Source of the DNA: an uncultured Haliea sp. | Lineage (GTDB): Bacteria > Pseudomonadota > Gammaproteobacteria > Pseudomonadales > Halieaceae | Assembly (NCBI GenBank): GCA_947258585.1 | Contig: CAMYIZ010000066.1 | Span: 1-38,591 of the forward strand | DNA: 38,591 nt | Reading direction: 5' to 3' | Part shown: positions 1 to 9,000 of the stretch, piece by piece | Layout: each line of letters opens with the position of its first letter | How positions within the stretch are numbered: the stretch's first letter is position 1 | Translations under genes and position numbers: made by a program | The notes under the pieces: generated by a model | What the model was told of the DNA's origin: nothing | Database searches by the model: none | Seen by the model: the letters and a program-made list of their open reading frames with translations, nothing else

Positions 1-546
1 GGCCGTTGGCTGTCGTCCAGGGGTCCTGGCACGCAACCGGTGTCCCGCGCAGACGAAGTCCCGAGCGGGTATTCAAGGTGCCCCGCGTTGATGCGGGGGG
101 TGGGGGCTTCGCTACGGACTTGGAGGGCGTCGGTGCGCCCACCTGATCTCCTTAGTGGCTGCCAAGCTGCAGCCCCTGAAGTGGGAACAGGCACGCGCCA
201 ACCCCACCGGCGCCATGCCTCATGCCTCCCCGGCTCACACCGTGCGGGGCCAGACGGCAGCGCAAGATCACCACAGGAGCGCGCGCCGCATGCGCCCGCA
301 ATGGAGTAGCGAAGTCCCCGCCTCCCGGAGCGACGCAGCGGCCGCCAGGCCGCCACGCGAACGAAGCGGCCCACGAAGCGACGCTGCGGCCATCAGGCCG
401 CCACGCTAACGGAGCCGCGGATGGCGCTATTGATGGAGCGATAGAGCGGACTCGGGGGTCGCCAGGGGGACCGCCGCGGAGGGTTCGTGCTTTACAGAAC
501 ACGCGAGGCTGGGCAGGATGCAAGGCTTGGTCTACGAGGATTGATA
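1..546. other. Region without an intact gene
   Basis: Frames on both strands here are compositionally biased (Arg/Ala/Pro-rich) and match no family I recognise, so I call no gene up to the possible remnant at 547. The stretch holds an imperfect tandem repeat (326-415) and a short inverted pair, one arm near 103-115 and the other near 306-319. The long frame that opens at 222 is only an upstream extension of the transporter gene that really begins near 747. The region could be a decayed gene, a repeat-rich intergenic segment, or the far end of a mobile element whose other parts lie outside the window. Confidence 0.5.
326..415. repeat. Imperfect direct tandem repeat, 48-bp period
   Basis: Two copies, 326-367 and 374-415, are related with a 48-base offset. 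Over the core 38 bases (330-367 against 378-415) I count 33 identities. The shared core includes the string caggccgccacgc with flanking gcgacgc and aacg. The period is a multiple of three, so this could be either repeat DNA or a degenerate repeat in a former coding region. No function is assigned. Confidence 0.6.
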
Positions 547-750
547 ATGCGCATAAGGCCGCTCCTTGCCCTCATGTCTCCCGCGCTGTTCCCGGGCGCT
601 CCTTCCGCAGTGGTAGCCTCGGAGCCCTGCGACCAGGTCGACGACATCCGTTCCACCTGCGGCCTGGCTGCTCCGGAGGACCTGTACACGGACTCTTGTG
701 TAGGGGGTCGCAGCATTCGCCTGCCCATGCCCGGAGCGGCCAGCGCGTGA
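547..750 (+). pseudogene. Possible N-terminal remnant of a secreted protein
   Basis: A 67-codon frame starts at ATG 547 with a short basic N-terminus (MRIRPLLALM), a hydrophobic stretch and an Ala-rich region that could be a signal peptide. It continues into a Cys-containing segment (CDQVDDIRSTCGLAAPEDLY) that looks like the start of a mature secreted domain, possibly a beta-propeller/NHL-like protein in which a CGL-x-x-PEDL string often opens the domain; this resemblance is from memory. The rest of such a protein is absent. The stop TGA (748-750) overlaps the GTG start of the downstream transporter as GTGA, the pattern of translational coupling, so it may instead be a short leader ORF. A chance frame is also possible. 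Confidence 0.3.
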
Positions 751-2126
751 CCGTCTGGCGCAGTCTGTTGCTCTGGGGAACACCACCGCTGGCCGTGGCG
801 GTGGCCTTGCTGTTGCTGCAGGCGGGGTACAGCGGGGATATCGCCATAGTCGGCATGGTGGCGATCTGGTGCGTACTCTGGTGGGTATTCGAGCCGGTGC
901 CGATCCCGGTCACGTCCCTGTTGCCCATCGCCCTCCTGCCCCTGCTGGGGGTGCTGACCCCGGCGGAGGTGGGACAGGCCTACGGCTCCCCGCTGATACT
1001 GCTGTTGCTGGGTGGCTTCCTGTTGTCCAAGGCCATGGAGCACTCCGGCGCCCATCGCCGTATCGCCATTGGCATGGTGCGGCTGGTCGGTGCCGACAGC
1101 GGGCCTCGGCTGGTGCTGGGCTTCATGATTGCCGCCGCCACGCTGAGCATGTGGATTTCCAACACCGCGACCACCCTCATGCTGCTGCCGGTGGCGCTGG
1201 CGGTGCTGGAGGCAACGGACCGGCGCCGGGAGCTGGCGGTGCCATTGCTGCTGGGAGTGGCCTATGCCGCCAGTGTCGGCGGTATCGGCACTCCCATCGG
1301 CACTCCGCCCAACCTTATCTTCATGCAGGTTTACGAGCAGACCACAGGGGCCGCAATCAACTTCACCCAATGGATGGGCTGGGCGGTGCCGGTGGTGGCG
1401 GTGATGATCCCGCTGATGGCCCTGCTGCTGACCCGCGGCTTGCGCGGGCCCATTGTCGTCGAGCTACCCGATACTGGTCGCTGGCGCAGCGAAGAGAAGC
1501 GGGTGTTGCTGGTGTTTGGCCTGACCGCCCTGGCCTGGGTTACCCGCGGCGAGCCCTTTGGCGGTTGGCAGGCCTGGCTGGGCCTGCCCCAGGCCAACGA
1601 CGCCTCGGTGGCGCTGCTGGCCGTGGTGGTGATGTTTGTGCTGCCCAACGGCAAGGGCGGACGCCTGCTCGATTGGGAGCGGGCCAGCAGCATCCCCTGG
1701 GGCGTGCTGCTGCTGTTTTCTGGCGGTATCTGTCTGGCCAGCGGCTTTGTCGCCTCCGGGCTCAGCGAGGTGATGGGACAGTGGCTGGCGGGGACAACGG
1801 ACATGCCGGTGTGGCTGTTGCTGTTGCTGATTTGCCTGGTGGTCACCTTCATGACCGAGACCACGTCCAACACGGCCAGCACCACCCTGCTGATGCCGGT
1901 GCTGGCAGCTGCGGCACTGGCGGCGGATATCCCGCCCGAGCTGATCATGGTGCCCGCGGCGATGAGTGCGAGCTGTGCTTTCATGCTGCCGGTGGCGACG
2001 GCGCCGAACTCGGTGGTCTACGGCAGTGGCCTGATCACCACCGCGCAGATGGCGCGGGAAGGCTTTCTGATAAACCTGATGGGGGCGCTGGTGATCAGCA
2101 CCCTGTGCTTCATTCTGGTGGCCTGA
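747..2126 (+). CDS. SLC13/DASS family sodium-coupled anion (dicarboxylate) transporter
   Basis: This is an inner-membrane transporter of about 459 residues, a usual length for the divalent anion:Na+ symporter family (di- and tricarboxylates, sometimes sulfate). The sequence is almost wholly hydrophobic. It carries both family SNT signatures: SNTATTLMLLP in the first half and TSNTASTTLLMP in the second. It also has GTPIGTPPNLIF after the first SNT and ATAPNSVVYGSG near the end; in DASS proteins these loops hold the sodium and carboxylate sites. I chose GTG 747 because hydrophobic coding begins there (VTVWRSLLLWG) and a GGAG lies about ten bases upstream; the 175 codons upstream in the same frame are low-complexity Arg/Ala-rich. 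It converges on the peroxiredoxin gene across a strong hairpin. The exact substrate cannot be told from sequence. Confidence 0.87.
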   Translation: MTVWRSLLLWGTPPLAVAVALLLLQAGYSGDIAIVGMVAIWCVLWWVFEPVPIPVTSLLPIALLPLLGVLTPAEVGQAYGSPLILLLLGGFLLSKAMEHSGAHRRIAIGMVRLVGADSGPRLVLGFMIAAATLSMWISNTATTLMLLPVALAVLEATDRRRELAVPLLLGVAYAASVGGIGTPIGTPPNLIFMQVYEQTTGAAINFTQWMGWAVPVVAVMIPLMALLLTRGLRGPIVVELPDTGRWRSEEKRVLLVFGLTALAWVTRGEPFGGWQAWLGLPQANDASVALLAVVVMFVLPNGKGGRLLDWERASSIPWGVLLLFSGGICLASGFVASGLSEVMGQWLAGTTDMPVWLLLLLICLVVTFMTETTSNTASTTLLMPVLAAAALAADIPPELIMVPAAMSASCAFMLPVATAPNSVVYGSGLITTAQMAREGFLINLMGALVISTLCFILVA

Positions 2127-2128
2127 TC

Positions 2129-2163
2129 CCCGTCAGCGGGGCACTGCCTGCCCCGCTGACGGG
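2129..2163. terminator. Hairpin between convergent genes
   Basis: A perfect 13-bp stem (cccgtcagcgggg at 2129-2141, complement at 2151-2163) with a 9-base loop lies three bases after the transporter stop and seven bases from the peroxiredoxin stop. There is no clear T-run on either side, so it may be a bidirectional terminator or mRNA 3'-end stabiliser rather than a textbook intrinsic terminator. Confidence 0.6.
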
Positions 2164-2169
2164 CAGTTC

Positions 2170-2649
2170 TCAGAGCAGAGCCATCATGGTGTCGGCGGAG
2201 CTCACATCTATCCCAGGGCCGGGCTCCACGTTCAGGTGGGTTACGGTGCCGTCCTCCACAATCATCGCAAAGCGCTGGCTGCGTTTGCCGAGGCCGAATC
2301 CGGTGCCGTCCAGTTCCAGGCCCAGCGCCGCGGTGAACTCGCCGTTGCCATCGCCCAGCATCAGCAATTCCTCGGCATTCTGGGCCTTGCCCCAGGCGTC
2401 CATGACGAAGGCGTCGTTGACCGCCATGCAGGCGATGGTGTCCACGCCCCTGGCCTTGATCTTGTCAGCGTTGACGACGTAGCCGGGCAGGTGAGTCACG
2501 CTGCAACCTGGGGTAAAGGCGCCGGGCACGGCAAACAGCAGGACCTTCTTGCCCTTGAATATTTCATCGGTCGTGATATCGACCGGACCTTTCTCGCCCA
2601 TGGTCTTGAGGGTTGTTGAGGGGATCTTGTCCCCGACCTTGATTGTCAT
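2170..2649 (-). CDS. Peroxiredoxin, Prx5/type II family
   Basis: A cytosolic thiol peroxidase of 159 residues that reduces H2O2 and organic hydroperoxides using glutathione/glutaredoxin or thioredoxin. It carries the Prx5 active-site string PGAFTPGCS at residues 42-50, so the peroxidatic cysteine is C49 and the conserved threonine T46. The conserved arginine is R126 in GKRSQRFAMI. The only other cysteine is C74 (TIACMAVND), near the non-resolving Cys72 of human PRDX5; no C-terminal resolving cysteine is seen, which fits a 1-Cys, glutaredoxin-dependent mode. Length is typical. The start at 2649 is supported by AAGGAG seven bases upstream. It is a single-gene unit convergent with the transporter. 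Call is secure; the electron donor is inference. Confidence 0.95.
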   Translation of the reverse strand: MTIKVGDKIPSTTLKTMGEKGPVDITTDEIFKGKKVLLFAVPGAFTPGCSVTHLPGYVVNADKIKARGVDTIACMAVNDAFVMDAWGKAQNAEELLMLGDGNGEFTAALGLELDGTGFGLGKRSQRFAMIVEDGTVTHLNVEPGPGIDVSSADTMMALL

Positions 2650-2742
2650 GTGCAGCTCCTTGGTTGCTGGGTTTGGCCTGTGCCTGGGTGGGAGATCATA
2701 ACAGATGAACCGGGGTATGCGCTGCCTCCCGGCGAGGCGCCT

Positions 2743-3396
2743 TCAGCGGCCGTCGACCATGCTTTCGAAGATGGCCTGGCAGTCGCGGTAGAATGTCAAC
2801 TGGGCGTCCCCGAGGTAGGGGGCGACCATGGTCAGCAGCTGCAGGACCCCCTGGTGAATGATCACCTGCGGTGCGCGGGGTTCGTGCAGCAACTGGTCGT
2901 AGCTGAACCAGTAGGTCAGGGCCAGGGTCATGTTGTCGACCAGGCTCAGCAGCTGTTCCTCACCGGTGTCGATCACCGCCTGTTCCAACAGATTATGGCA
3001 GATCGCGAGCAGGGCCGAGCGCTGCAGCTGCAGGAGACGGCGAAAACCCTTGCGGATGGGTGGATAGCGCTGCAGCAGGTCGTCCAGGTTGTGGTAGAGG
3101 AAACGGTACTGCCACATGTCCTCCAGCACCACGTACAGGTAGTACCAGTTGTCTTCCACCCGGCCTGGCTCGGCACTCAGGGGCCCCTCCAGGGGCGCTC
3201 TCAGGGTGTCGCTCAGAGCTATCTCGTATTGCTGGAACAGCTCGCCGATGATCTGGTCCTTGCCCTTGAAGTGGTAGTAGAGATTGCCCGGACTGATGTC
3301 CAGTTCGTTGGCGATGTCGATGGTGGTGGTATGCGCCTCGCCCTCCTCGTTGAACAGGGCGAGACTGGTGACGAGAATGCGGTCGCGGGTTTTCAA
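2743..3396 (-). CDS. TetR family regulator, PhaD-like
   Basis: A 217-residue TetR-fold DNA-binding regulator. The N-terminal helix-turn-helix lies at about residues 24-45 (TTIDIANELDISPGNLYYHF), and the opening MKTRDRIL plus LALFNEEGE closely resembles PhaD of the Pseudomonas pha cluster. The rest is an all-helical ligand domain. The start is TTG 3396, chosen because it gives the PhaD-like N-terminus; no strong ribosome binding site is visible, so coupling to the phasin stop 24 bases upstream is likely. In Pseudomonas PhaD activates phasin and PHA genes, apparently in response to an acyl-CoA-type ligand, and its position directly downstream of two phasin genes supports the same role here. No phaC is in the window. 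Confidence 0.8.
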   Translation of the reverse strand: MKTRDRILVTSLALFNEEGEAHTTTIDIANELDISPGNLYYHFKGKDQIIGELFQQYEIALSDTLRAPLEGPLSAEPGRVEDNWYYLYVVLEDMWQYRFLYHNLDDLLQRYPPIRKGFRRLLQLQRSALLAICHNLLEQAVIDTGEEQLLSLVDNMTLALTYWFSYDQLLHEPRAPQVIIHQGVLQLLTMVAPYLGDAQLTFYRDCQAIFESMVDGR

Positions 3397-3419
3397 GAAG
3401 CGCTGGCCGCGGCCGGGAT

Positions 3420-3905
3420 TCAGGCCGGCTTGCCGCCACTACTTCTGCCGCGGCCTGGTGCCGCCTTGGTCTTGGCCGCGACCTTGCGGGTCGTCGCTTT
3501 TTTCCTGGCGGCGGGTTTGCGACCGCCCTGGGCCGCCAGCGCCGCTGTCAGGTCGTCCACTTTCCGCGTCAGCCGGTCAATTTTTTCATGCAATGCCAGC
3601 AAGTCCTCGCCGCGGGCGGGCAGCTGCAGCTGAAAGCTTTCCCGTACCCGGTGAATGCGCTCTTCCACCGACGCCCGTGCCGCCCTGCTGCTGGATATTC
3701 CCTTGCGGGCCTCGTCTTCCAGTGCGGCGCCGGCCTTGACCAGCTCGCGAAACAGTTTTGGGGTTTCCATCCCGGCTTTCTCCATCCTGTCCTGGGCCTC
3801 ATCCACTGCCCGGCCATAGGCGCCGACGCCCGCCAGCCAGATATTGCGGGCGATCTCGCTGGCTTTGTCGGTGACCTTGTTTTTTTCGTTTTTATCGTCG
3901 CTCAT
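3420..3905 (-). CDS. Phasin (PHA granule-associated protein) with basic C-terminal tail
   Basis: A 161-residue amphipathic helical protein. Residues 15-70 match the phasin family seen in PhaI/PhaF: IARNIWLAGVGAYGRAVDEAQ then a charged helix ending LEDEARKGI. Residues 100-127 look like a short heptad coiled coil (LLALHEKIDRLTRKVDDL). The tail from 129 on is Lys/Arg/Ala/Gly-rich (RKPAARKKATTRK), like the histone-like tail of PhaF that ties granules to the nucleoid. Such proteins coat polyhydroxyalkanoate granules. A GGAGG lies six bases before the ATG. It sits behind the terminator of the second phasin gene and upstream of the PhaD-like regulator, probably cotranscribed with the latter. Phasin identity is strong; the exact subclass is not. 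Confidence 0.88.
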   Translation of the reverse strand: MSDDKNEKNKVTDKASEIARNIWLAGVGAYGRAVDEAQDRMEKAGMETPKLFRELVKAGAALEDEARKGISSSRAARASVEERIHRVRESFQLQLPARGEDLLALHEKIDRLTRKVDDLTAALAAQGGRKPAARKKATTRKVAAKTKAAPGRGRSSGGKPA

Positions 3906-3964
3906 GAGTCATCCTCCGCGCCGGTGGCTGACAATGCCGCCCGGGCAGCCATTTAACCAGAAAC

Positions 3965-3991
3965 AAAAAAAAGGGGCCACATAGTGACCCC
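3965..3991 (-). terminator. Intrinsic terminator after the AT-hook phasin gene
   Basis: Read on the minus strand, an 8-bp stem (GGGGTCAC with GTGGCCCC, one G-U pair) and a 3-base loop are followed by eight Us (3972-3965). It lies 38 bases after the stop of the 4029-4637 gene and should separate it from the next phasin gene. Confidence 0.85.
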
Positions 3992-4028
3992 GAAATCAGT
4001 CCCTGGCCAGCAGGGAGGGAAGCGGTGC

Positions 4029-4637
4029 TCAGGCGGCTGAGCGGAAGCCTACAGATGCGCGCAGCTCGTCGAAGCGGGCGCGGGCCTTTGCCAGGCGCGC
4101 CTCCAGCTTCTTGCGATCCTTGAGGGCGTCCAGCTCCAGGCGCGGCAGCTCGATTTCGCTGATCAGGCCCTTGGCATCTTTCTCTACCTTGCTGCCGCGC
4201 TTGACCAGTTCCGCGTAGGCGACATTGGCCGCCTTGCCGCGCGCGTCCAGGCGGGCCTGCAGCCGGTCCAGGCGTGCCTGCATTTCATCGTAGGCCTTGC
4301 CGTAGAAACCGAGACTGGCGAGGAAGGCGTTGCGGCTTACGGCACGCGCACGACCGGCCAGTTTGGTGGCGGCTTTCTCGGCATCGCGCTCGTAGGCAGT
4401 GGCCGCCTTGGTGGCACGACGCTTGTAGGTACGGGCCTTGGCTTCAACTTTTTCTACGGTTTTCACGGTGGCCGACTTGCTGGCGGCGCGCGGCCGGCCG
4501 GGGCCCCTGCGGGTGGTGGCGGTCGTGCCAGCGGCGGCGGTCTTCGGGGTCGCTTTGCGCTTGGCAGCGGCGCGCTTGGGAGCGGTCGAGGCGCTCGCAG
4601 CGGTTTCGGTTGCAGATGTGGTGTTTTCGTCAGCCAT
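4029..4637 (-). CDS. Phasin-like protein with AT-hook basic N-terminus
   Basis: A 202-residue protein with two halves. Residues 1-100 are Ala/Thr/Lys-rich and strongly basic, with an AT-hook core GRPR at 47-50 (RRGPGRPRAASKS), the kind of motif that binds the minor groove of AT-rich DNA. Residues 100-195 are phasin-like: NAFLASLGFYGKAYDEMQAR resembles the LAGLGAYGKA-DE block of phasins and is followed by long amphipathic coiled-coil helices. The order, DNA-binding part first, is reversed relative to PhaF. A likely role is linking PHA granules to the nucleoid. AAGGAG precedes ATG 4637 by seven bases. It has its own terminator. It might instead be a histone-like nucleoid protein without granule function. 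Confidence 0.78.
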   Translation of the reverse strand: MADENTTSATETAASASTAPKRAAAKRKATPKTAAAGTTATTRRGPGRPRAASKSATVKTVEKVEAKARTYKRRATKAATAYERDAEKAATKLAGRARAVSRNAFLASLGFYGKAYDEMQARLDRLQARLDARGKAANVAYAELVKRGSKVEKDAKGLISEIELPRLELDALKDRKKLEARLAKARARFDELRASVGFRSAA

Positions 4638-4854
4638 GTCAGTACTCCTTGCCGGTTGAGTGCGGTGTAATGCAACACCGATGCGCTCACCTTAGGGATA
4701 AAAATTAGAATGTTCCTACTAGAAGTGACATATTCCCGCTGCAGCCATCCGCCCACACCGAACCTGCGTATTTCCAACTGTTGCCGGTATGATAGGGGTT
4801 CCGGGGCGGGCTGGAGTCCCGGGTGCCCGATAGCCTCGAACAGTCAGGTGTTTC

Positions 4855-6048
4855 ATGGCCTTGAAAACTTCGCGCTCATTGTTGGGAGCAGCCGCTGTCG
4901 CCGTGCTGGGGGTGGTCGTGTCCTGGATTTTGCTGGTGGCCAAACCCGCGCCGGAACCCGAAGCCCTGCCCCCCGAGACCCTGCCCCTGGTGGATGTGGT
5001 CAGCGTTGAGCCCCAGTCACTGGCCCTGAGTGTAACCACCCAGGGGACCGTGCGTCCGGTGCGCGAAATCGACCTCGTGAGCCGGGTGGCGGGCAGGGTC
5101 GAAGCGGTGGCGCCCGATTTCTCCGCCGGCAGTTTTTTTCGCAGCGGTGACCTGCTGGTCAGCATAGAGGACGTCGACTACCGATTTGCCATTGCCCGCG
5201 CCCGCTCTCAGGTGGCGGCGGCGGAACAGCGCGTGGCCGAGGAAGAGGGCAGGGCGTTGCAGGCCAAGCGCGAGTGGCGCGACCTGGGCAACCCAGACGC
5301 CAATGCCCTGTTCCTGCGCCAGCCGCAGCTGGCCTCCGCCAGGTCCGCCCTGGAGGCAGCCAGGGCCGACCTCGGCGCCGCTGAACTGGACCTGGCGCGC
5401 ACCCGAGTGGTCGCCCCCTTCAATGGCCGTATCAGTGAGAAGCTGGTCGATAGCGGGCAGTATGTCACTCCCGGCACCCGCATCGCCCGCGTCTACGCGA
5501 CGGACGCGGTAGAGGTCAGGCTGCCGCTGACCGACCGTCAGGTGGCCTTGCTGGACCTGCCCCTGCACTACCGCCCCGATGACAGCGAGCTGGAGTTGCC
5601 CGCGGTCACTCTGCGCGCAACATTCGCCAATCGCGACTGGGAGTGGCGGGGTCGAATCGTGCGCACCGATGCCCGTATCGACGAAAACAGCCGGGTGGTG
5701 TACGCGGTAGCCGAGGTCCGGGAGCCTTTCGCCCGCGGCCCTGGTGGCGAGCGTCCGCCGCTGGTGCCGGGCATGTTCGTCAGCGCCACCGTGGCCGGGC
5801 GCGACCTCGAGGCGGTAGCCAGCCTTCCCCGTTCGGCCTTGCGCAACGAGGCCGGCGTGATGCTGGTCGACAGCCGCCAGCAGGTGGTGGTGCGTGAGGT
5901 CAGCGTGCTGCAGAGCGAGGGTGGCCGGGTCTGGGTGCAGGGCCTGCAGCGCGGTGACCGGGTCATTGTCCGCGAGCCCACTGTCACGGTTGCCGGTATG
6001 CGGGTCGAAGTCAACGAAGTGGCGCGCGTCGCCGGCGCGAGTCGCTGA
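4855..6048 (+). CDS. RND efflux periplasmic adaptor (membrane fusion protein)
   Basis: A 397-residue adaptor that bridges an inner-membrane RND pump to an outer-membrane channel. One N-terminal membrane anchor spans about residues 11-29, with no lipobox cysteine. A split lipoyl/barrel-sandwich domain lies at about 68-105 and 185-212 (RVVAPFNGRISEKLVDSGQY), separated by an alpha-helical hairpin at 112-183. A beta-barrel and membrane-proximal domain follow. Start is ATG 4855. The permease gene begins two bases after its stop, so the two form an operon. No outer-membrane factor is encoded nearby; a TolC-type protein elsewhere is presumably used. Substrate is unknown. Confidence 0.93.
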   Translation: MALKTSRSLLGAAAVAVLGVVVSWILLVAKPAPEPEALPPETLPLVDVVSVEPQSLALSVTTQGTVRPVREIDLVSRVAGRVEAVAPDFSAGSFFRSGDLLVSIEDVDYRFAIARARSQVAAAEQRVAEEEGRALQAKREWRDLGNPDANALFLRQPQLASARSALEAARADLGAAELDLARTRVVAPFNGRISEKLVDSGQYVTPGTRIARVYATDAVEVRLPLTDRQVALLDLPLHYRPDDSELELPAVTLRATFANRDWEWRGRIVRTDARIDENSRVVYAVAEVREPFARGPGGERPPLVPGMFVSATVAGRDLEAVASLPRSALRNEAGVMLVDSRQQVVVREVSVLQSEGGRVWVQGLQRGDRVIVREPTVTVAGMRVEVNEVARVAGASR

Positions 6049-6050
6049 TC

Positions 6051-9000
6051 GTGGGCGGCCCGGTGCGCTGGTTTATCCACAATCCCATCGCGGCCAACCT
6101 GCTGATGCTGTTCCTGCTGGTGGGCGGAGTACTGGGTGTGCCAGCCCTGGAGAAGCAGTTCTTCCCGACCTTCGAGCTCAACCGCGTCAGCATTGCCCTG
6201 GCCTATCCCGGTGCGGGCCCGCGGGAGGTTGAGGAACAGATTTGCGTCCGCATCGAGGAGGCCATCCACGACCTCAGCGGTATCAAGGAGATACGCTCCA
6301 CTGCCCGCGAAGGGATCGGGACAGTGGTGGTGGAGGCGGAGGCCGGCTATGACATGCAGCGGCTGACGGCGGAGATCAAGACCCGGGTCGATGCCATCAA
6401 TACGTTCCCGGTGGAAGCCGAGCGCCCAATTGTGACCGAGCTGGCTTTTCGCCACTACATGGCGGCGGTGTCGCTGGCGGGCGATCTCAGTGAGCGGGAC
6501 CTGAAGCGCCTCGGGGAGCAGCTGCGCGACGATCTCGCGGCACAGCCCAACGTGTCCGTGGTGGAGCTGGAAACACCGCGTCCCTACGAGGTGTCGGTGG
6601 AAGTCTCCGAATACACCCTGCGGCGCTATGGCCTGACCTTCAGCGACGTGGTGGCCGCGATCCGCAGTTCCTCCCTGAACCTGCCCGCAGGTGCGATCAA
6701 GGATGCGGGGGGCGATATCCGCCTGCAGACCCGGGGCCAGGCCTACGACCGCTTCGAGTTCGAGCGCATTCCGGTGGTGACGCGCCGCGACGGTACCCAG
6801 GTCCTGCTGCGGGACGTGGCCACTGTGGTGGATGGTTTTGAGGACGTCGATGTGCGCACCCGGTTCAACGACAAGCCCTCCCACACGCTGCATGTCTTCG
6901 TGACCACCAGCCCCAATACCCTGGCCACCAGCGATACCGTGCATGCGTGGGTGGAGCAGACCCGCCAGCGCCTCCCCGCAGGTGTCGAGCTGGCGGTCTG
7001 GCGTGACTCTTCGGTGCCCTTCAAGGGGCGCGTGGATACCCTGCTGAAAAACGGTATCGGCGGGCTGCTCCTGGTGTTTCTTGTGCTGGTGTTGTTCCTG
7101 CGTCCCCGGCTCGCCATGTGGGTCTGTGTCGGAATCGCTGTGGCCTTTGTCGGTACCCTGTTCCTGCTGCAGTACACCGGCACCAGCCTGAACATGATCT
7201 CGCTGTTCGCCTTCCTGTTGATCCTGGGGATCGTGGTTGACGACGCGATTATCGTCGGTGAGTCCATTCACGCCCGCCAGGCGGCGGGGGAGCTCGGTGT
7301 CGCCGGGGCTATCAGCGGTACCCAGGCGGTGATCAAGCCCGTGATCTACGCGGTAGTCAGCACCATGATCTTTTTCGTGCCCATGTTCTTCATGCCGGGG
7401 GACATGGCCCAGGCCGCGGTTGCCATTCCCACCGTGGTCATCATCGCCCTGGCCCTGTCGCTGGTGGAGTGCCTGTTGATTCTGCCACCGCACCTGGCAC
7501 ATATGCCGCCGGCAACCCCCAGCCGTTTTGCCGCCATGCGGCGGCTGGAAACCCTGCGCCTGCGCTTCGCCGACGGCATGACGCGCGTGGGCAGGCAGCG
7601 CTACCGTCCGTTCCTGGCCGTCTGCCTGCGGCACAACCTGCTGGTGATGGCAGTGTTCCTGAGCCTGCTGCTGGTGAGCCTGGCACTGTACGGTGGCGGC
7701 TGGTTGCGTTCCGCGTTCTTCCCGTCGATCAACTCCGACTATGTGATTGCCGAAATCGAGCTGCCCGAGGGAGGCGCCTTCAGCGACACCCTGCGCGTCC
7801 TGCGCCAGGTGGAGTCGGCGGCGTTGCAGCTCAAGCAGGAATACAACCAGAACCCGGTCTACTCAGCCCTGGGGCCCGCGATCGGCCACATCGACTCCAG
7901 CGGCAACGCCAACCAGATCCGCGTGATCATCGAAACGGTGTCGGATGAGATCGACACCCGGGAGCTTGCGGACCGCTGGCGGGAGGCCATCGGCGAGCTG
8001 CCTCCGGTGCAGGATTTCCAGATGGACTACACCATCAACGAGATGGGCAAGCCGATCCGGCTGGTGGCGGCAGCGGCATCGCTGGAGGACCTGATAGCAG
8101 TGGCGGCGGACTTGCGCAGGGTGCTGCAGACCTACCAGGGGGTGTACAACATCAACGACAGCCTGCAGGATCCCCAGGAAGAGATTGTACTGGGGCTGAA
8201 GCCGGCGGCGGAGAACCTGGACATCACCCTCGCCGACCTCGCCCGCCAGGTACGGGAGGCCTTCTATGGCGCCGAGGTGCAGCGTATCCCCCGGACCCGG
8301 GAGGACGTGCGGGTCATGGTTCGCTACCCCGAGGCCGAACGCCTGTCGGTGGACAATCTCAATGAAATGCGGGTCCGCACCCCCGCCGGCGACGAGGTTC
8401 CGTTCGCCACCGTGGCCGAGATCCGCTACGAGCCCGGCTACCTCACCATTGACCGCCTCGATCGCAAGCGCACCCTGGAAGTGTCCGCGGAGGTGGTGCC
8501 GGGCAGCGTGGAACCCCGCGCCGTGGTCAATGCCATCCTGCGCGAGCATCTGCCGGGCTGGCAGCAGCGCTACCCAGGGCTCAGTCTCGCCCTGGACGGT
8601 GAGCTGCAGGAAGAGTCCGACTTCATGAACGCCATGCTCAAATACCTGGTGCTGGCGATGCTGGTGATCTACGCCCTGATGGCGATCCCGTTTCGCTCTT
8701 ATTTCCAGCCACTGCTGGTGCTCACCGCGATCCCCTTCGGCATCATGGGGGCGATCTTTGGCCACCTGATTCTCAACTGGCAGGTGAGCATGTTCTCCTT
8801 CCTGGGAGTAATCGCCTGTGCTGGAGTGGTGGTGAACGACAATCTGGTGCTGATCGACCGTATCAATCAGCTGCGGGATGCGGGCAATCCGATTCTGAAG
8901 GCCCTGCTGCAGGGCGCGGAGGATCGTTTCCGCCCCATCATCCTGACCTCACTCACCACCTTTGTCGGCCTGCTGCCGATCATGGCGGAGACCAGTGTGC

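Noticed and set aside
222-746. 175-codon N-terminal extension of the first transporter
   Set aside because: It is Arg/Ala/Pro-rich and unlike any SLC13 N-terminus; a ribosome binding site and hydrophobic start appear at 747.
5568-7634. 688-codon open frame on the minus strand
   Set aside because: It is antisense to the adaptor and RND permease genes, whose motifs are certain; the frame is His/Gln/Arg-rich low-complexity sequence typical of GC-rich antisense shadows.
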